DNA of 9,459 nt from Gammaproteobacteria bacterium (GCA_003231795.1 QIJI01000110.1:1-9459), one strand, 5' to 3'. Shown: positions 1 through 6,490, counted from the stretch's first letter. The notes: generated by a model from the letters alone, not told the origin. Made by a program: numbers and translations.

Positions 1-1592
1 ACGCCCCCCAGATAGTAATGATCGTCATCATAAATCAATACCGCACCTTCGGCGACATACCCATCCAGAATCTGTTCTACCGAAATCACTGCAGGTTGAT
101 CGTAACCGGTAAACGGACGTTGCAATGCCACACCAACACCATCGTTACGCCATCGGGCACCGGTCGCCAATATCACATGCTGGCTGTCGAGTTCCAGAAT
201 CGCATCAGCATCCAGTCGATTATCGGGATAAATCTCGACATTTGACCTACGACTGATTTGGCCCAGGCGCCAGTCACGAACGCGCGCCCATTCAGACAGG
301 CCTGGCAGCGCGGCTTCACGATTGATACGCCCACCCAGTTCGTGCTGCGCTTCGGCCAGAATAACCTGGTAACCTCTAGCTCCAAGACTGCAAGCTGCCT
401 CCAGGCCGGCCGGGCCTGAACCCACCACCAGTACCGATTCATCTGCATGTCGAGGTTGAATAACTTCCGGGTGCCATCCGCGCCGCCATTCCTCACCCAT
501 GGTCGGATTCTGGGTACAGCGAATTGGAACCCCGAGAGAATTATGCGCGTAACAAATGTTGCAACCGATACATTCACGAATGTCTTCGAGCCGACCCTCT
601 CTGATTTTATTCGGCAGAAACGGATCCGCAATTGACGGACGCGCGGCACCAATGAAATCCTGCTTTCCACTTTTAATTTGCGCCAGCATCGTGTCGGGTG
701 AAGTAAAACGCCCAACGGTGACCACGGGTTTGCTGGTCAGGGATTTGATTTTAGTGACCAGTTCCTGGTGTACTGCTTCTTTGACAAAGCGCGAACTACC
801 CATTTCGTGATCATAGGATGAAACGGTGAAATCCCACAAATCTGGCAGTTCGGCAATCTGCTTGAAGCATTCGAGTAGCTGATCAGGATCATTTTCGTAG
901 TCGAACGGGATCGAAAATCGAACTGCAACCGCACAGCGATGCGATACAACTTCGCGCACATCCTCGATAACTTCACGCAACAATCGCACCCGGTTTTCAA
1001 CCGAACCACCGTACTCGTCATCGCGATGATTGAGTTCGGTATTCATAAAATTGTGCAGCAGGTAATAGTGATTACCGTAGACATATACGATATCGAAATC
1101 GGCAGCCACCGCACGAGCGGCAGCGGCCTTGTACATCTCACGAAAATCAGCAATATCATCGCGGCTCATGGCCTGGCTCTGAACCGAAAATCCCTGCGCC
1201 TGAGAATTCGACAGGCTTGCAACATCAAGCGAAATTTCGCGTGACTCCAGATTGGCGGAGGTATGGCCGCCATACCAGAGCTCGACCCCCGCGAGTGCTC
1301 CGTGAGCGTGAACGGCATCGGTCATTAACCGAAGATTGCGGATATCGTCATCATCCCGCAGGCTCGCATAGGGATAACTGCCTTCGTCAGAACCGGCATC
1401 AATGGAACAGTATTCTGTACACACCACACCCCAGCCACCTTCGGCCTTGACGCCTCGCATTGCAGCCATAGTTTGCGGGCGTTGATAGCCCATTCCGCTG
1501 CAATGCGGCACCTGGTAAAATCGGTTGGGCGCGGTTACCGGACCAATCTGAATCGGTTCGAAAAGCGGGTCATAACGGGAATCTACCGCCAC
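1..1592 (-). CDS. Trimethylamine dehydrogenase-like FMN/[4Fe-4S] flavoprotein (3' end beyond window)
   Basis: The frame is open from GTG at 1592 to the window edge, giving 530 codons. From residue 1 it aligns with my recollection of Methylophilus trimethylamine dehydrogenase (TMADH), through the shared blocks LFEPI and NRFYQVPHC, which supports the GTG start. TMADH is about 730 residues, so roughly 200 C-terminal residues are missing. The N-terminal half is an Old-Yellow-Enzyme-type TIM barrel. Cys31 matches the cysteine that carries 6-S-cysteinyl FMN. Tyr61, Trp106, Tyr172 and His175 match active-site residues. Cys341, Cys344, Cys347 and Cys359 form the [4Fe-4S] motif. A dinucleotide-binding fold follows (GSGPAG at 391-396, Glu414). 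The family oxidatively demethylates methylamines; histamine dehydrogenase and N-methylproline demethylases are relatives. The TMADH aromatic-bowl residue Trp355 corresponds to Asn351 here, so the substrate is probably not trimethylamine. The start lies 3 nt after the Rieske stop with no clear Shine-Dalgarno, so translation is probably coupled. Family is secure; substrate is not. Confidence 0.88.
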   Translation of the reverse strand, partial: MAVDSRYDPLFEPIQIGPVTAPNRFYQVPHCSGMGYQRPQTMAAMRGVKAEGGWGVVCTEYCSIDAGSDEGSYPYASLRDDDDIRNLRLMTDAVHAHGALAGVELWYGGHTSANLESREISLDVASLSNSQAQGFSVQSQAMSRDDIADFREMYKAAAARAVAADFDIVYVYGNHYYLLHNFMNTELNHRDDEYGGSVENRVRLLREVIEDVREVVSHRCAVAVRFSIPFDYENDPDQLLECFKQIAELPDLWDFTVSSYDHEMGSSRFVKEAVHQELVTKIKSLTSKPVVTVGRFTSPDTMLAQIKSGKQDFIGAARPSIADPFLPNKIREGRLEDIRECIGCNICYAHNSLGVPIRCTQNPTMGEEWRRGWHPEVIQPRHADESVLVVGSGPAGLEAACSLGARGYQVILAEAQHELGGRINREAALPGLSEWARVRDWRLGQISRRSNVEIYPDNRLDADAILELDSQHVILATGARWRNDGVGVALQRPFTGYDQPAVISVEQILDGYVAEGAVLIYDDDHYYLGG

Positions 1593-1595
1593 CGT

Positions 1596-2807
1596 CTATT
1601 GCACCAGCGCGACTTTTGCCTGTGACTGCATATTCTCATTTACCTGCTGTAAGGTTCCTGCAACGGGTGCCTGCTCAAGCGTCATCACGGGCAGCAGCTC
1701 ACGCATCTGATTGTGGAACGATGCTACGCCGATCTCAAGATCGGACAGCATCAGGCCATCAAAGGCACTGGAACGCATGCCTTCGGCTACCCATTCAATT
1801 AGATCCATATCTTCACCACCAACTGCCGTATTGATTTTTTGATTTAATTTGCGCGCCTTTTGCATCTCGGGTCGATCGTCTGGTAGCGCATAACTAATAC
1901 CCCGCATAACGCTTTTCTGACTTCCGCGCGGCAAGAACTGGTAAATCTCGATCTGATCTGGAAACAAGGTCAGCACCAGACCTGGGAACATGCCCCAGTA
2001 AATCCACAAATGCTGATGCGACACAGGCAGATAGCTATCTGGCAAGGCCTCGGCGTACTCGCGATTCAGATCATTGCGAAACTTGCGATCCTTGAAACTT
2101 CCGCAGGACCGGCTCAAACCGCAGTTCAATATCTGATCGACATAGCTACGCCCCATCAAGTCAAGTAAACCCGGATGCCCGATGGGCACATGGTAGCCCT
2201 CATTATCGACATCGAGCACCGCCTTCCAGTCAAGATTAAAGTCAATGTCGTAGGTACGTCCGAGCGACTGCATTTCATCAATTCGATATAGACCGATTTC
2301 TTCTTCGGCTTCGGTAAACTGCTCCGCCACCGACAAGCCGCTTCCGCCGAAGCGAATGAAAATCAAACCATGCCAGACTTCGCAATCAAGCGTCTTCAAA
2401 CCTAATTCCTGCCTGTCGATCTGCGGAAAACTGTCTGACCTGGGAATATTTTTCAAACTGCCATCGAGGTTGTAAGACCAGCCATGGAACGGACAGATGA
2501 AAGATTTCCCGCAATGACCTTTTTCATCAGCAACGACGCGAGAAGCACGATGGCGACACATATTTCTAAATGCCCGAATCTGATCTTCTTCATCGCGCAC
2601 CACGACGGCGCGCTCATTGCCCATGCTGAGGCACTGATAATCACCTCGCTTCGGGATCTCCGAAACATGGCAGACAAATAACCAGTGACGCAGGAATACC
2701 TGATCTATCTCGAGCTGCGTCAATTCGGCATTATTATAAGTCCAGGCCGGCAAACCCTGGCGGCTTACCGGATTTTCAAATACTTCCTGCGCTGTAAGTA
2801 GCTTCAT
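1596..2807 (-). CDS. Rieske non-heme iron oxygenase alpha subunit, quaternary-ammonium N-demethylase type
   Basis: This 403-residue protein has the usual length for an oxygenase alpha subunit. The Rieske [2Fe-2S] motif is Cys84-x-His86 ... Cys105-x2-His108. The mononuclear iron site is Glu203-Gly-Tyr-His206-x4-His211, with Asp333 the likely third ligand. Ring-hydroxylating dioxygenases carry Asp three residues before the first His, as the bridge between metal centres. Here it is Glu, as in carnitine oxygenase CntA and related enzymes of choline, glycine betaine and stachydrine metabolism. The enzyme would therefore hydroxylate an N-methyl group or adjacent carbon and release formaldehyde or an aldehyde. 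It needs a reductase, and none is encoded in the window. AGAGG at 2816-2820, 8 nt before ATG, supports the start. It is the middle gene of the minus operon, 37 nt after the aminotransferase. No family member is a close enough match for me to name the gene. Confidence 0.88.
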   Translation of the reverse strand: MKLLTAQEVFENPVSRQGLPAWTYNNAELTQLEIDQVFLRHWLFVCHVSEIPKRGDYQCLSMGNERAVVVRDEEDQIRAFRNMCRHRASRVVADEKGHCGKSFICPFHGWSYNLDGSLKNIPRSDSFPQIDRQELGLKTLDCEVWHGLIFIRFGGSGLSVAEQFTEAEEEIGLYRIDEMQSLGRTYDIDFNLDWKAVLDVDNEGYHVPIGHPGLLDLMGRSYVDQILNCGLSRSCGSFKDRKFRNDLNREYAEALPDSYLPVSHQHLWIYWGMFPGLVLTLFPDQIEIYQFLPRGSQKSVMRGISYALPDDRPEMQKARKLNQKINTAVGGEDMDLIEWVAEGMRSSAFDGLMLSDLEIGVASFHNQMRELLPVMTLEQAPVAGTLQQVNENMQSQAKVALVQ

Positions 2808-2844
2808 TTTGCTAACCTCTGAATTTGATTTCTATTGCCAGGTG

Positions 2845-4254
2845 TTATGCGCTCGGACTCGGGTGATGATGCTCTGCGGCAGCGGCATCGGTTTCCAGTT
2901 CATTCACTTCATCCATCGCCTTTAAAATTCCCTGGCGCAATATCGCAACCATCTCGTCAATCTGATCCCGGGTAATAGTCAGCGGCGGCGACATGACACA
3001 CATATTAATAATCGGGCGCACAATCAAACCCAGCGCCTGGCAATGTTTGTCAATGAGATTCCCGATTTCATAGTCCATCGCAAGGTCATCACCGCCCTTT
3101 TTCAACTCACATTCAACGCAGGCCATCAATCCACGCCCGCGCACATCTCGCACAATCGAAATATCACGCAGCGTTTGCATTTGCTGTTGCAGGTAAAGAC
3201 CATTCTCGCGAGCCTGCTCAAACAAGTTTTCACGCTGCATGATTTCCAGGTTTTTAATTCCGGCAGCAGCAGCCACCGGATGACCTGAATAAGTAAAACC
3301 GTTGGAAAAAACCGCACTATCACCACCGCAGCTATGAATTTCTTTGATCAACCGTTCGGAAACCAGCAACGCGCCCATGGGGATATAACCCGAAGTAAGT
3401 CCCTTCGCGGTAGTAATAAGATCCGGCTGGATACCAAACACGTCCTCGGAAGCAAAACAGTGCCCGAGTCGTCCAAACGCGGTGACGACTTCATCGGACA
3501 GATAAAGCATGTCGTGCTTGCGGCAAACTTCGAGACAACGTTTGTGATAACCCTCGGGTGGCACTATGACACCCCCGGAGGCCAGAATCGGTTCGGCCAC
3601 GAACACCGCGCAGTTTTCGCTACCGACTTCGTCGATCATGTTCTCGAGGTTACCGACACAGGTCTCGAGAAATTCGGCATCGGATTGCCCTTCAGGTTTG
3701 TGCAGCGGGTGCGGTGCCGGAATGTGGTGCACCAGGTCCGTCTCGCAATCGAGATTGGTCTTGTCGCGCTCCTTACCCGAGACACTGCCAGCGAGATAGG
3801 TGCTGCCGTGGTAACCCCGCATTTGCGAAATAATGTGCTTCTTGTTCGGCTTACCGCGCACATTGTTGTAAAACTGCACAAAACGTAGCCCCGAATCGAC
3901 CGCAGTGGAACCCCCGGTGGTAAAGAAGACGTGGTTTAGATCACCCGGCGCCAGAGCGGCAAGTTGCGCGGCAAAGTCAGCTGCTGGACCGGTAGTTAGC
4001 GACCACGGTGAGACATAACAAAGCGCCATGACCTGATCGTAAATCGCCTGTGCCATCTCGGTGCGCCCGTGACCGATATTGACACACCACATGCCTGCCG
4101 GCGCATCGAGCAAGCGATTTCCATCGCTGTCGTAAACATAGACCCCATCGCCCCTGCTTAACAAGGTACGCTGATGACTACCCAATTTGACAATATCGTC
4201 CCAGGGGTGAATGAATTGATTATCACGCTGTTTAAGTTCTGTTGATGTGCTCAT
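2845..4254 (-). CDS. Class III (omega) aminotransferase, PLP-dependent, putrescine-/amine-pyruvate type
   Basis: The product is a 469-residue cytosolic PLP enzyme of fold type I that moves an amino group from a primary amine or omega-amino acid to a keto acid, probably pyruvate. Visible landmarks are TTGGSTAVDS (112-121, phosphate cup), GYHG (147-150, ring stacking), EP (221-222), Asp254 in SDE (pyridine nitrogen), Lys284 in TTAKG (Schiff base) and the TYSGHP block (321-326). The N-terminal AGMWCVNIGHG (53-63) resembles SpuC-like polyamine aminotransferases; taurine-pyruvate and beta-alanine-pyruvate enzymes are alternatives. An upstream in-frame ATG at 4335 would add 27 residues, but these are hydrophobic and encoded by the AT-rich promoter. 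The ATG at 4254 follows GGGGGA (4262-4267) by 7 nt, so I chose it. The last residues (about 455-469) are an Ala/His/Pro/Ser tail beyond the fold. It is the first gene of the minus operon. Confidence 0.9.
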   Translation of the reverse strand: MSTSTELKQRDNQFIHPWDDIVKLGSHQRTLLSRGDGVYVYDSDGNRLLDAPAGMWCVNIGHGRTEMAQAIYDQVMALCYVSPWSLTTGPAADFAAQLAALAPGDLNHVFFTTGGSTAVDSGLRFVQFYNNVRGKPNKKHIISQMRGYHGSTYLAGSVSGKERDKTNLDCETDLVHHIPAPHPLHKPEGQSDAEFLETCVGNLENMIDEVGSENCAVFVAEPILASGGVIVPPEGYHKRCLEVCRKHDMLYLSDEVVTAFGRLGHCFASEDVFGIQPDLITTAKGLTSGYIPMGALLVSERLIKEIHSCGGDSAVFSNGFTYSGHPVAAAAGIKNLEIMQRENLFEQARENGLYLQQQMQTLRDISIVRDVRGRGLMACVECELKKGGDDLAMDYEIGNLIDKHCQALGLIVRPIINMCVMSPPLTITRDQIDEMVAILRQGILKAMDEVNELETDAAAAEHHHPSPSA

Positions 4255-4261
4255 GCGGTCT

Positions 4262-4267
4262 TCCCCC
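4262..4267 (-). promoter_or_regulatory. Ribosome-binding site deciding the aminotransferase start
   Basis: Read on the minus strand this is GGGGGA, 7 nt before ATG at 4254. The longer in-frame ATG at 4335 has no such sequence and lies upstream of the inferred promoter, so the 4254 start is preferred. Confidence 0.6.
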
Positions 4268-4297
4268 GATTCTGGAAATTGGTAAAAAGTTTCGATA

Positions 4298-4325
4298 ATT
4301 ATAATTAAAATTTTTAATTTTTCAA
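4298..4325 (-). promoter_or_regulatory. Sigma-70 promoter of the aminotransferase/oxygenase operon
   Basis: On the minus strand there is a -35 TTGAAA (4320-4325), a 16-bp spacer and a perfect -10 TATAAT (4298-4303). Transcription would begin near 4291, giving a leader of about 37 nt before the ATG at 4254. The surroundings are very AT-rich, so a chance match is possible, but position and spacing are right. Confidence 0.6.
4303..4319. promoter_or_regulatory. Candidate operator: perfect 17-bp palindrome inside the promoter spacer
   Basis: AATTAAAA-T-TTTTAATT is a perfect 8-1-8 inverted repeat. It occupies the spacer between the -35 and -10 of the minus-strand promoter and reaches the last base of the -10. 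A repressor bound here would block RNA polymerase directly. The adjacent TetR/BetI-like protein is the obvious candidate binder. Low sequence complexity (A and T only) lowers confidence. Confidence 0.4.
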
Positions 4326-4336
4326 TATATTTCAAT
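4320..4336. repeat. Tandem TTTCAAT repeat, one helical turn apart, in the divergent control region
   Basis: TTTCAAT occurs at 4320-4326 and again at 4330-4336, a period of 10 bp. The first copy overlaps the -35 of the minus-strand promoter. Repeats on the same DNA face, between two divergent promoters, suit cooperative binding by a regulator. This is inference; no binding data exist. Confidence 0.35.
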
Positions 4337-4352
4337 GATATATGCGTTTTTA

Positions 4353-4381
4353 TTGACCATTCACTCAGTAAAGCGTAAAGT
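4353..4381 (+). promoter_or_regulatory. Possible promoter of the TetR/BetI-like regulator gene
   Basis: TTGACC (4353-4358), a 17-bp spacer and TAAAGT (4376-4381) match sigma-70 elements at 5/6 and 4/6 positions. Transcription from it would begin near 4388, downstream of the ATG at 4335. That would favour a later start codon for the regulator, such as TTG at 4410. Confidence 0.4.
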
Positions 4382-4409
4382 TGCCGACACTTACCACAGG
4401 CGCTTAATC

Positions 4410-5051
4410 TTGACGACTCCTGTTACTGACAAGAATTTCGCAGGCCGAAATCGCAAGAGCCAGAGCGAATTTCGCAAACAACAATTAATTGATGCGACCA
4501 TGGATTGCATCGACAAGCTCGGAATTTCGCAAACCACGCTGGCGCGCATTGCCGAGCGTGCCGACCTTTCCCAGGGAAACGTACTGTTTCACTTCCACAG
4601 CAAAGAAGCTTTGCTCGATCAAACACTTCGCTATCTGAGCGACGAATACAAATCCAACTGGCAGACTGCGGTGGCATCAGCGCCTGCCGATCCCTACTCG
4701 CAACTGCAGGCACTGATCAGGTCTTCATTCACCGCCAGGATCTGCAACCGCCGGAAAATAAGCGTCTGGTTTGCGTTCTGGGGTGAATCGCGGTCGCGAC
4801 CAAAATACATGCGTGTTTGCGGCGCCAACGATAAAGCCTTTTCAGACAAGATGTTTTCGCTTTGCAAAGCTGCCGGGGAACAATCCCCAGCCCGCCTCAG
4901 CGCATCCACCGCCGCTCTCAGCATCGAAGGCATGATCGATGGCCTGTGGCAGAATTTTTTAATAGGACCCCCTGGTTTCAAGCGCGAACCTGCGATTCAG
5001 GCGGTATTCGAGTTAGTCGATGTTATTTTCCCCAATCTGAGGGGCAAATGA
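4410..5051 (+). CDS. TetR-family transcriptional regulator, BetI-like
   Basis: From TTG at 4410 the protein has 213 residues. An N-terminal TetR helix-turn-helix spans about residues 20-66 (RKQQLIDAT, then TTLARIAERADLSQGN, then FHFHSKEALL). The C-terminal ligand domain resembles BetI, with the WFAFWGES block and IEGMIDGLWQNF near the end. BetI represses choline/betaine genes and is relieved by choline, so a cationic amine is a reasonable effector here. The start is uncertain. ATG at 4335 would give 238 residues but has no Shine-Dalgarno, overlaps the operator-like repeat and precedes the inferred promoter. TTG 4410 has ACAGG 9 nt upstream and gives a length typical of BetI. It is divergent from the catabolic operon and co-directional with the pot-like genes, so it may control both. 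The role is inferred from family and position. Confidence 0.85.
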   Translation: MTTPVTDKNFAGRNRKSQSEFRKQQLIDATMDCIDKLGISQTTLARIAERADLSQGNVLFHFHSKEALLDQTLRYLSDEYKSNWQTAVASAPADPYSQLQALIRSSFTARICNRRKISVWFAFWGESRSRPKYMRVCGANDKAFSDKMFSLCKAAGEQSPARLSASTAALSIEGMIDGLWQNFLIGPPGFKREPAIQAVFELVDVIFPNLRGK

Positions 5052-5082
5052 TCATTGGACCAGAAAAGCTTAAATTTGGAAA

Positions 5083-5095
5083 TTCCGAGGAGGAA
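5083..5095 (+). repeat. 13-bp ribosome-binding repeat, copy 1 (before the binding-protein remnant)
   Basis: TTCCGAGGAGGAA is identical to 5289-5301, the ribosome-binding region of the intact potF-like gene. It ends 2 nt before the remnant's ATG at 5098. The shared 13-mer supports descent of both genes from a tandem duplication. Confidence 0.6.
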
Positions 5096-5097
5096 TC

Positions 5098-5227
5098 ATG
5101 AAATCAGATTTTACATTTAAAGCTGCGGTGCTCGGCTTGACCACTGCGACAATTGATGTGACATTCTAATCGTCATTTGATAATGTCACTGACTCAAGTG
5201 TAGTGCAGCCATAATCCCGGCTATGTT
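5098..5227 (+). pseudogene. Remnant of a second potF-like solute-binding protein gene
   Basis: An ATG with an excellent Shine-Dalgarno opens a 23-codon frame ending in TAA at 5167-5169. Its first 18 residues (MKSDFTFKAAVLGLTTAT) look like a signal peptide and match the intact neighbour in length and in Lys2 and Lys8. The frame then jumps to Ile-Asp-Val-Thr-Phe, which in the intact protein is residues 59-63, so about 40 residues are missing. In this block the two genes differ at only 2 of 15 bases, both third codon positions. After the stop, SFDNV (5173-5187) resembles YDSV of the neighbour with one extra residue. AATCCCGGCTATGTT (5213-5227) weakly recalls its NSGYDV block. The right limit is uncertain. 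The alternative is a functional leader peptide, but synonymous-only divergence points to decayed coding sequence. Confidence 0.6.
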
Positions 5228-5288
5228 AAGCCAGGGTTAAAGACTGAAAACTGATAATAATATTTGCATATACCTGGCTAGCTATAAT

Positions 5289-5301
5289 TTCCGAGGAGGA
5301 A
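5289..5301 (+). promoter_or_regulatory. Ribosome-binding site of the potF-like gene (13-bp repeat, copy 2)
   Basis: TTCCGAGGAGGAA contains GAGGAGG, ending 7 nt before ATG at 5307, a near-ideal Shine-Dalgarno. It is identical to 5083-5095. The stretch from the remnant to this site (about 5228-5288) holds no gene and no convincing promoter. Confidence 0.7.
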
Positions 5302-5306
5302 ACCCA

Positions 5307-6422
5307 ATGAAAACAGGCATAGTTTTAAAATCGACTTTGGTCGCAACAGCTACCGCTGCCCTGCTGACTGGAGCAACCCTGGCCTCTGCTGCCGGTCAGC
5401 TCAATGGCAAGCTCAATGTCAGCAACTGGGCCGAATATATGGCCGAGGATACCATCGATAATTTTGCCAAAGAATATGATATCGATGTGACCTTCACTCC
5501 CTATGATTCAGTGGAAGCGATCGACTCGAAATTGCTCGCGGGCAATTCAGGCTACGACGTTGTTTCACATGCCGCGTCACAGGCCGCACGTTTGTCCAAA
5601 GGCGGCATCCTCAGAAAACTCGACAAGTCCAAGCTGTCGAACCTCAAGCACATGAGTCCGGATGTTATGGCGCAACTCGGCGCCAAATGGGATCCGGGTC
5701 ATAACTACATTGTCCCGTTTATGTGGGGTACACACGGTGTTACCTATAACCGTGAACTGGTGCTCGCGACCTATCCCGATGCGCCGATTGGCAGTATCGA
5801 TATGATCTTCGATCCCAAACACATGAAAGAACTGGCGAAATGCGGTGTTTCATTCCTGGACTCACCGACCGATGTTATTCCGATGGCACTGGCCTATCTC
5901 GGTAAATCTCCGGATTCAACCAACAAGGCTGACTACGCGGAAGTCGAAGCAATGTTGAAAAAAGTTCGCCCTTATATCAAAACCTTTGACAACTACGCCT
6001 ATCAGCGTATGCCGGAAAAAGAATTCTGTGTCTCAATCACCTGGGGGCCTGATGGACTGCTGGCCATGTCTGGAGCAGAAGAAGCCAACACCGGGGTCGT
6101 TCTGGATTTCTTCCTGCCCGAGATCTCGAACTTCTGGATTGATGGCTGGGTAATCCCCGCGGATGCCGAGAATGTCGAAAACGCACATCTTTTCCTGAAT
6201 TACATGATGCGTCCCGAAGTGGGTGCTGCTGACAGTAATTTCACCTGGTATGCAACGGCTAACAAGACTGCCATTCCAATGATCGACGAAGCCGTAACCG
6301 GTAGCCCGGCAGCCTTCCCGACTGCAGCGCAAATTTCAACCATGTATACACTCGCCCCGTTGCCGCCGAAGGCAGAAAGGGTGCGCACGCGGACCTGGAC
6401 CAACTTCAAGTCCGGCAACTAA
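5307..6422 (+). CDS. potF: Periplasmic polyamine-type solute-binding protein (PotF family)
   Basis: This 371-residue protein is the periplasmic receptor of the ABC importer encoded downstream. A Sec signal peptide covers residues 1 to about 28 (basic start, Ala/Leu/Thr-rich core, ASA cleavage box). The mature part follows E. coli PotF (putrescine receptor, 370 residues) throughout: SNWAEY (39-44), CGVSFLDSPTDV (179-190), ITWGPDG (244-250), IDGWVIPADA (278-287), YATANK (315-320) and RVRTRTWT (358-365). Putrescine-pocket residues of PotF have counterparts in Trp41, Tyr44, Trp246, Asp249, Asp279 and Tyr315. Two acidic positions are swapped: PotF Asp39 is Glu43 and PotF Glu185 is Asp189. Cys179 and Cys241 match the PotF cysteines that form a disulfide. 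The substrate is therefore probably a di- or polycation, not necessarily putrescine. It is the first gene of the transport operon and is separated from the next gene by a terminator-like hairpin. Confidence 0.9.
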   Translation: MKTGIVLKSTLVATATAALLTGATLASAAGQLNGKLNVSNWAEYMAEDTIDNFAKEYDIDVTFTPYDSVEAIDSKLLAGNSGYDVVSHAASQAARLSKGGILRKLDKSKLSNLKHMSPDVMAQLGAKWDPGHNYIVPFMWGTHGVTYNRELVLATYPDAPIGSIDMIFDPKHMKELAKCGVSFLDSPTDVIPMALAYLGKSPDSTNKADYAEVEAMLKKVRPYIKTFDNYAYQRMPEKEFCVSITWGPDGLLAMSGAEEANTGVVLDFFLPEISNFWIDGWVIPADAENVENAHLFLNYMMRPEVGAADSNFTWYATANKTAIPMIDEAVTGSPAAFPTAAQISTMYTLAPLPPKAERVRTRTWTNFKSGN

Positions 6423-6429
6423 AAACCAG

Positions 6430-6467
6430 GCCGGGAAAGACCTTCGATTGTCGTCCCGGCTTTTTTT
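6430..6467 (+). terminator. Intrinsic terminator-like hairpin between potF and potG
   Basis: GCCGGGA (6430-6436) pairs with TCCCGGC (6454-6460), and seven T residues follow (6461-6467). GAC (6439-6441) and GTC (6450-6452) can extend the stem across a small internal loop. It lies 7 nt after the potF stop and 23 nt before the potG start. Partial readthrough would give more binding protein than membrane components, a common arrangement in ABC import operons. Confidence 0.8.
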
Positions 6468-6490
6468 AGTCAAACAATACAGGGGGAACG

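Noticed and set aside
173..715. A 180-codon minus-strand open frame in a region that might seem gene-poor or frameshifted.
   Set aside because: A different minus-strand frame is open without interruption from 1592 to the edge and encodes all TMADH motifs, so this is a shadow frame and there is no frameshift.
3334..3888. A 184-codon plus-strand open frame opposite the aminotransferase gene.
   Set aside because: It is the antisense of a gene with intact PLP motifs, has no ribosome-binding site and shows no recognisable domain.
5158..5189. Inverted repeat GTGACATT / AATGTCAC with a 16-nt loop.
   Set aside because: It falls within the decayed binding-protein gene, has no T-run, and its left arm is explained by the conserved D-V-T-F codons; an operator role cannot be excluded but lacks support.
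5216..5236. Hairpin CCCGGCT ... AGCCAGGG with a bulged A.
   Set aside because: It is short, has no following T-run and no clear regulatory context; it may simply be remnant coding sequence.
5283..5288. Perfect TATAAT just upstream of the potF-like gene.
   Set aside because: Transcription would start at about 5295, inside the Shine-Dalgarno, and no -35 stands at the right distance (TTGCAT is 13 bp away).
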